This document shows positions 5,563 through 9,902 of a DNA stretch of 9,902 nucleotides, one piece after another. A model generated the notes under the pieces. It ran no database searches. It was not told where the DNA came from and saw only the letters and a list, made by a program, of their open reading frames with translations. Origin of the DNA: Actinomycetota bacterium (lineage in GTDB: Bacteria; Actinomycetota; Thermoleophilia; Gaiellales; Gaiellaceae); contig VAXK01000165.1 in the NCBI GenBank assembly GCA_005885565.1, positions 1 to 9,902 of the forward strand, read 5' to 3'. Numbering within the stretch: position 1 is the stretch's first letter; each line of letters opens with the position of its first letter. Position numbers and translations under genes: made by a program.

Positions 5563-6522
5563 GTGCAGCGGCTCGACCATCCCGGCTGGTGCCGGAACCT
5601 CGTCGGCGCGGCCCGGGTGGAGCCCGGCGAGCGCGTGCTCGTCCTCGTCGACGAGCCGCTGGTCGAGGAGGGCGCGCAGCTCCTCGCGGCGGTGAAGGAC
5701 GCGGGCGCCGAGCCGCGGCTCGAGCTCTGGGCGGGGAAGCGGCCGCTCCCGGACGCGCCGGCCGCGGTGAAGGAGGCGGCGCGCGAGTCCAAGCTCCTGC
5801 TCTTCCTCGCGCAGGCGCCGCGCGGCGACGAGGCCTCGGCCCGCTTCGAGGCGAGCGAGGTGATCCTCGAGCACGGCGGGCGGGGGATCTTCCTCGGCTT
5901 CGTCGACGGCGAGCTCCTGCGCGGCGAGCTCTCGAAGCCCGGCGTCGACCTCTCCGACTCGGCGCGACGCCTGCTGGCCGAGCTCGAGGGGAGCCGCGAG
6001 ATACATGTCCGCGGAGGCGCCGGAACCGATCTCGTGCTCCGCGTCGAGGGCAGGCCGTGGTTCTCCGATGCCCTGCCTCTCGGCCCCGGCGAGCTCGCGA
6101 ACTATCCGAGCGGCGAGGTCTTCGTCGCCCCGCTCGCCGACGGCGCGGACGGCGTCCTCGTCGCCGACCTGACGGTGCCCTACACGGGCGAGGGCTTCGT
6201 CGACGAGCCGGTGACGCTTCGCTTCGAGGCGGGCCACGTCACCTCGATCGAGGGCGGGCGCGCCGCTCAGGCGCTCCGCGAGCTCGTCGCAGACGCCGGG
6301 CGGGGAGCGGACGTGATCGCCGAGCTCGGGATCGGGCTCAACCCGAACGTCGAGCCGAGCGGCCACGTCATGCTCGACGAGAAGGCGAGCGGCACCGCGC
6401 ACGTCGCCATCGGCCGGAACACGGGCTCCTACGGCGGCGACAACGAGGCCGAGATCCACGTCGACTGCGTCTTCTCTGCGCCTCAAGTGGAAGCCGATGG
6501 CCGGCCGATACAGCTACCGTGA
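5563..6522 (+). CDS. M29-family (aminopeptidase T/AmpS-like) metalloaminopeptidase
   Basis: A 319-residue cytosolic protein of peptidase family M29, dinuclear metal exopeptidases that remove N-terminal residues from peptides. Family motifs in order: GARVEPGERVLVLVDE-type opening strand near 15-31, LANYPSGEVFVAP at 178-190, AELGIGLNPN at 253-262, DEKASGTAHVAIG at 272-284, then NTGSYGG (286-292) and IHVDCV (298-303). Likely metal ligands are E184, E254, H280, H299 and D301, with Y290 near the active site; this assignment is by motif position, not by alignment. The protein is shorter than the roughly 370-410 residues usual for AmpS/AmpT. The start is either GTG 5563 (preferred, from the TACGAT hexamer) or ATG 5554, which adds three residues. 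The gene follows moaD-moaE by 30 bp and precedes the M50 protease gene by 5 bp; no functional link between them is evident. Confidence 0.87.
   Translation: MQRLDHPGWCRNLVGAARVEPGERVLVLVDEPLVEEGAQLLAAVKDAGAEPRLELWAGKRPLPDAPAAVKEAARESKLLLFLAQAPRGDEASARFEASEVILEHGGRGIFLGFVDGELLRGELSKPGVDLSDSARRLLAELEGSREIHVRGGAGTDLVLRVEGRPWFSDALPLGPGELANYPSGEVFVAPLADGADGVLVADLTVPYTGEGFVDEPVTLRFEAGHVTSIEGGRAAQALRELVADAGRGADVIAELGIGLNPNVEPSGHVMLDEKASGTAHVAIGRNTGSYGGDNEAEIHVDCVFSAPQVEADGRPIQLP
6515..6520 (+). promoter_or_regulatory. Putative -10 element of the M50 protease gene (leaderless)
   Basis: TACCGT ends 7 nt before ATG 6528 and lies in the last codons of the aminopeptidase gene. No Shine-Dalgarno is present. 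Confidence 0.4.
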
Positions 6523-6527
6523 CCTCC

Positions 6528-7367
6528 ATGGAGCCGCGCTACCGGCTGCCGGAGCAGGACGAGCTCGAGCCGTACCAGCCGCCGGAGCCGTACAGGGAGT
6601 ACGAGCCGATCCAGCCCGAGCCGGGCTGGCGCGCGACCTTGCGCAAGCTCTGGGCGCCGATCGCCGCCGGGGGCGCGGCGCTCGCGAAGTACGGCGCCGT
6701 CCTCTTCAAGGCGAAGTTCCTCTTCTCGATCTTCGTCTCGTTCGGCGTCTACCTCTGGCTCGGCGGCGTGTGGTTCGCGGTCGGGCTCATCGTCCTCCTC
6801 TTCGTGCACGAGATGGGGCACGTGATCGAGGCGAAGCACCAGGGGCTCGACGTGACCGCGCCGATGTTCATCCCGCTGCTCGGCGCGATGATCACGCTCA
6901 GAGAGAACCCGCGCGACGCCTGGCACGAGGCGCGCCTCGCCCTCGCCGGGCCGATCCTCGGCTCGCTCGGCGCGGCCGCGATCTACCTCGCGGGCGTGGC
7001 CGAGGACTCGAACCGGCTCAAGGCGATCGCCTTCCTCGGGTTCTTCCTCAACCTCTTCAACCTGCTGCCGGTCGTCCCCCTCGACGGAGGCCGTGCGGTC
7101 GCCGCACTCCACCCTGCGTTGTGGCTGCTCGGGCTGCTCGGACTTGGGGCGCTCGTCGTGCTGCGCCCGAATCCAATCCTGATCCTGATCCTCGTCTTCG
7201 CCGCGATGGAGCTCTACCGGCGCTGGCAGATGCGCGGTCACCCGGCGGCACGCGCCTACTACCGCGTCCTCCCATGGCAGCGCGCCGCGGTCGCGGTGGC
7301 CTACTTCGGGCTCGCCGCGCTCCTCGTGCTCGGCATGCACGAGACGCACGTGCCGCGCCACTTCTGA
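6528..7367 (+). CDS. Site-2-type intramembrane metalloprotease (peptidase M50)
   Basis: A 279-residue polytopic membrane protein with the M50 zinc signature H94-E-M-G-H98 at the end of a transmembrane segment. The second signature, NLLPVVPLDGGRA at 178-190, supplies the third zinc ligand, D186. Hydrophobic segments are near 64-80, 82-95, 135-157, 163-183, 197-212, 216-228 and 252-270. Such proteases cleave transmembrane substrates within the bilayer, for example anti-sigma factors or sporulation precursors. There is no PDZ domain, unlike RseP, and no CBS domain follows; the layout resembles the short SpoIVFB-like zinc proteases. The first 34 residues are a hydrophilic tail rich in Pro, Glu and Tyr with repeated EPY/PEP units. 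The substrate is unknown, and no sigma/anti-sigma pair is nearby. ATG 6528 is the only methionine ahead of the tail. The LOG gene starts 14 bp downstream. Confidence 0.9.
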   Translation: MEPRYRLPEQDELEPYQPPEPYREYEPIQPEPGWRATLRKLWAPIAAGGAALAKYGAVLFKAKFLFSIFVSFGVYLWLGGVWFAVGLIVLLFVHEMGHVIEAKHQGLDVTAPMFIPLLGAMITLRENPRDAWHEARLALAGPILGSLGAAAIYLAGVAEDSNRLKAIAFLGFFLNLFNLLPVVPLDGGRAVAALHPALWLLGLLGLGALVVLRPNPILILILVFAAMELYRRWQMRGHPAARAYYRVLPWQRAAVAVAYFGLAALLVLGMHETHVPRHF

Positions 7368-7381
7368 CGCAGCTCGGGCGC

Positions 7382-8080
7382 GTGGACGACCGGCGGATCC
7401 TCGCGGGCACCGACGGCGACTTGCGCGCCGAGGTGGCGCGGATCGCAGGCGAGTTCCTGGAGGGGTTCGAGGCCGTCGCCCGCATCGACCGGCCGGCGGT
7501 GACGCTCTTCGGCTCGGCGCGCGTGGGCGAGCGCTCGCGTCCCTACCGGGAGGCGCGCGCGACCGCGCGGCGGTTCGCGGAGGCGGGCTGGGCGGTGATC
7601 ACGGGCGGCGGGCCCGGCGTGATGGAGGCGGCGAACCGCGGCGCGCAGGAGGGCGGCGGCCTCTCGGTCGGCTTCAACATCCGGCTTCCGCACGAGCAGG
7701 CGTCGAATCCATACCTCGACGTCGCGCACACCTTCGACCACTTCTACGCGCGGAAGGTCTGCTTCGTGAAGCCCGCCGAGGGCTTCGTCATCTTCCCGGG
7801 CGGCTTCGGCACGCTGGACGAGCTCTACGAGGCGCTCACGCTCATCCAGACCGGAAAGGTCATGCACTTCCCGGTCGTCCTCTTCGATCGGGACTACTGG
7901 CGGGAGATGCTCGCCTGGATCCGCGCCGAGCTGCTCGCCGACGGGATGATCTCGCCGGACGACGTCGACCTGCTGTACGCGACCGACGACGTCGACGAGG
8001 CGGTGCAGCTCGTCCTCGACTGCTACGAGCGGCGGTGCGCGGACGACCCCGCGGCGCCGCGAAAAGCGGACGCGCAGTAG
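7382..8080 (+). CDS. LOG-family protein (nucleoside 5'-monophosphate phosphoribohydrolase, TIGR00730 type)
   Basis: A 232-residue Rossmann-like protein of the LOG family, once labelled lysine decarboxylases. Characterised members hydrolyse cytokinin ribotides or other nucleoside monophosphates to free base and ribose 5-phosphate. VTLFGSARV (40-48), AVITGGGPGVMEAANRGA (71-88) and the hallmark PGGFGTLDE at 139-147 (PGGxGTxxE) are present. R124, in the YARKVCFVK stretch (122-130), and E147 are the expected catalytic pair. The substrate is not determined; many bacterial members are PpnN/YgdH-like nucleotide recyclers. GTG 7382 is chosen because the protein then starts just before the usual helix leading into the first strand. 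Neither a Shine-Dalgarno nor a -10 hexamer precedes it, so translation probably depends on the M50 gene, whose stop is 14 bp upstream. Open frame upstream of 7382 is shadow sequence of the M50 gene. Confidence 0.9.
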   Translation: MDDRRILAGTDGDLRAEVARIAGEFLEGFEAVARIDRPAVTLFGSARVGERSRPYREARATARRFAEAGWAVITGGGPGVMEAANRGAQEGGGLSVGFNIRLPHEQASNPYLDVAHTFDHFYARKVCFVKPAEGFVIFPGGFGTLDELYEALTLIQTGKVMHFPVVLFDRDYWREMLAWIRAELLADGMISPDDVDLLYATDDVDEAVQLVLDCYERRCADDPAAPRKADAQ

Positions 8081-8085
8081 CCGCG

Positions 8086-8091
8086 TACACT
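8086..8091 (+). promoter_or_regulatory. Putative -10 element of selA (leaderless)
   Basis: TACACT ends 7 nt before ATG 8099, in the 18-bp gap after the LOG gene. This is the best-formed hexamer of the series. No Shine-Dalgarno lies before the ATG, and no clear -35 element is visible. Confidence 0.5.
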
Positions 8092-8098
8092 CTTTCGC

Positions 8099-9466
8099 AT
8101 GAGGCTTCGCGACCTTCCGTCGGTCGACGAGCTGGCGCGAACGGTGGACGATCCGCTCGCGGTCGACGCGGCGCGGGCCGTGCTCGCGCGCGCGCGTGAG
8201 GCGATTGGCGCCGGCGGCGACCCCGGGGATCTCGAGGCGCTCCTGCGTGCCGAGCTGCGGGCCGCGCGGGCTCCGCGCCTGCGGCGTGTCCTGAACGCGA
8301 CCGGCATTCTGGTGCACACGAACCTCGGCCGCGCGCCGCTCGCCGAGCACGCGCTGGAGCGGGTGGTGGAGGCGGCGCGAGGCTACTCGAACCTCGAGTA
8401 CGACCTGGCGGACGGCCGCCGCGGGTCGCGCCAGGATCACGTCGCAGCCGCGCTGCGGCGGCTGACCGGGGCGGAGGCGGCGCTCGTCGTGAACAACAAC
8501 GCGGCGGCCGTGCTGCTGGCGCTCGCCGCCCTCGCCGAGGGGCGCGAGGTGATCGTGTCGCGCGGCGAGCTGATCGAGATCGGCGACGGCTTCCGGATCC
8601 CCGACGTGCTCACGCGCTCGGGAGCCCGGCTGCGGGAGGTGGGGACGACGAACCGGACGCGCGCCGCCGACTACGAGCGCGCCGCCGGCCCCGAGACGGG
8701 CGCGCTCCTGCGGGTGCACCAGTCGAACTTCCGCGTGGTCGGGTTCACGGAGCAGCCGACGGTGGCGGAGCTGGCGGAGGTGGCGCGCCGGCACGGCGTG
8801 CCGCTCGTGGACGACCTCGGCTCGGGCGTCCTCGTGGCGCTCGAGGGCGAGCCCTCGGCGCGGGACAGCCTCGCCGCCGGCGCCGAGCTCGTCTGCTTCT
8901 CCGGCGACAAGCTGCTCGGAGGGCCGCAGGCGGGGATCGTGGTCGGGCGCGCGGAGCTCGTCGAGCGGCTGCGACGGCATCCGCTCCAGCGCGCGGTGCG
9001 CGCCGACAAGCTCACGCTCGCCGCGCTCGAGGGGACGCTCGCTCTGTACCTGGATCCGGCGCGCGCGGGGCGCGAGGTGCCGGTGCTGCGAATGCTCGGC
9101 GAGCCGGCGGGGTCGGTGCGCGCGCGGGCGGCCGGGCTCGCTGCCGCCGTCGGCGGCGAGGTCGAGGAGACCGTCGCGCGCGTCGGCGGCGGGGCGCTGC
9201 CGCTCGCGGAGATCGCGAGCTATGCGTGCGCCGTCGAGGAGGAGCTCGCCGCGCCGCTGCGGGAGGGCGAGCCGCCGGTGGTCGGGATCGTCCGCGACGG
9301 GCGCCTGCTCCTCGACTGCCGGACGCTCGGCGACGACGAGGTCGAGGAGGTGGCAGCCGCGGTGGCGTCGGCGCGCGAGGCGCGTGCTACCGCGGGCGCC
9401 GAACCCGGCCGACCCGCCGCGGCCCCTGGTGAGGCACACCCAACCTCCTCCCCACTGCGATCGTAA
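8099..9466 (+). CDS. selA: L-seryl-tRNA(Sec) selenium transferase
   Basis: A 455-residue PLP enzyme that converts seryl-tRNA(Sec) to selenocysteinyl-tRNA(Sec) using selenophosphate, in the bacterial one-step route; the E. coli protein has 463 residues. RRVLNATGILVHTNLGRAPL is at 62-81, ALVVNNNAAAVLL at 128-140, and SRGELIEIGDGFRIPDV at 154-170. EVGTTNRT follows at 180-187 and VDDLGSG at 237-243. FSGDKLLGGPQAGI at 267-280 contains the PLP-binding lysine K271. The C-terminal domain ends in VVGIVRDGRLLLDCRTLGDDE (394-414) and an Ala/Pro-rich tail. All active-site motifs are intact. selB starts 17 bp after the stop, the classical selAB order. The protein N-terminus matches the family at ATG 8099, and a TACACT hexamer lies just upstream. 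selD and selC are not in the window. Confidence 0.96.
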   Translation: MRLRDLPSVDELARTVDDPLAVDAARAVLARAREAIGAGGDPGDLEALLRAELRAARAPRLRRVLNATGILVHTNLGRAPLAEHALERVVEAARGYSNLEYDLADGRRGSRQDHVAAALRRLTGAEAALVVNNNAAAVLLALAALAEGREVIVSRGELIEIGDGFRIPDVLTRSGARLREVGTTNRTRAADYERAAGPETGALLRVHQSNFRVVGFTEQPTVAELAEVARRHGVPLVDDLGSGVLVALEGEPSARDSLAAGAELVCFSGDKLLGGPQAGIVVGRAELVERLRRHPLQRAVRADKLTLAALEGTLALYLDPARAGREVPVLRMLGEPAGSVRARAAGLAAAVGGEVEETVARVGGGALPLAEIASYACAVEEELAAPLREGEPPVVGIVRDGRLLLDCRTLGDDEVEEVAAAVASAREARATAGAEPGRPAAAPGEAHPTSSPLRS

Positions 9467-9467
9467 C

Positions 9468-9473
9468 GAGGAG
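9468..9473 (+). promoter_or_regulatory. Shine-Dalgarno of selB
   Basis: GAGGAG lies 10 nt before GTG 9484 and directly after the selA stop codon. It is the only clear ribosome binding site in the window and favours GTG 9484 as the selB start. CTCCTC at 9445-9450, inside selA, is its exact complement, so the site could be paired until the ribosome reaches the end of selA. Confidence 0.6.
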
Positions 9474-9483
9474 AAGCGCACGC

Positions 9484-9902
<419 letters not shown>

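Noticed and set aside
4762..6486. A 574-codon minus-strand open frame opposite moaD-moaE and the M29 gene
   Set aside because: Shadow of two recognised genes; composition without hydrophobic core or motif.
5478..6527. In-frame upstream extension of the M50 protease
   Set aside because: It is an Arg-rich shadow of the aminopeptidase gene; the hydrophilic tail starting at ATG 6528 already precedes the first membrane segment.
7365..7384. UGA of the M50 gene as a selenocysteine codon
   Set aside because: The frame after it is the shadow of the LOG gene, no cysteine is expected there in M50 proteases, and the protein is already of normal length.
7301..9481. A 726-codon minus-strand open frame opposite the LOG gene and selA
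   Set aside because: Low-complexity Arg/Ala/Glu sequence that mirrors two well-conserved plus-strand genes; no start signal or domain.

Overview
The window is high-GC, densely packed bacterial DNA with GTG starts and almost no Shine-Dalgarno sequences. Protein style and the start-site promoters suggest an actinobacterium, probably of the Thermoleophilia (Gaiellales/Solirubrobacterales) type; this placement is inference from gene content and composition only. I see no tRNA, rRNA or CRISPR array.

Left part (1-1206). A family-4 glycosyltransferase on the minus strand is cut by the left edge. Beside it lies a compact mobile-type unit: a REP-associated IS200-like tyrosine transposase (RAYT, Y1/HUH family, 598-1161, plus strand) flanked by two identical perfect 26-bp palindromes (494-519 and 1166-1191).

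Middle (1207-5532). A minus-strand acyl-CoA mutase core, methylmalonyl-CoA mutase-like and lacking a B12-binding domain (1207-2781), is divergent from a secreted beta-propeller-like protein (2804-3913). The 22 bp between their starts holds overlapping -10-like hexamers for both directions. An unrecognised four-helix membrane protein (3921-4973) follows the propeller gene after 7 bp. Its end overlaps out of frame a MoaD-MoaE fusion gene for molybdopterin synthase (4894-5532).

Right part (5563-9902). An M29 aminopeptidase, an M50 site-2-type protease with a Pro/Glu/Tyr-rich cytosolic tail, and a LOG-family nucleotide phosphoribohydrolase are followed by selA and the start of selB. SelA and SelB make Sec-tRNA(Sec) and deliver it to the ribosome, so the genome probably encodes selenoproteins; none, and no selC, is visible here. 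MoaD-MoaE fits the same theme, because many bacterial selenoproteins are molybdenum enzymes such as formate dehydrogenases.

The strongest cross-gene pattern is regulatory. Nine of the eleven genes have a TAnnnT-like or nATAnT hexamer ending 6-8 nt before the start codon and no Shine-Dalgarno, which is the layout of leaderless transcripts. The exceptions are the LOG gene and selB, both downstream genes in plus-strand runs; only selB has a clear Shine-Dalgarno.
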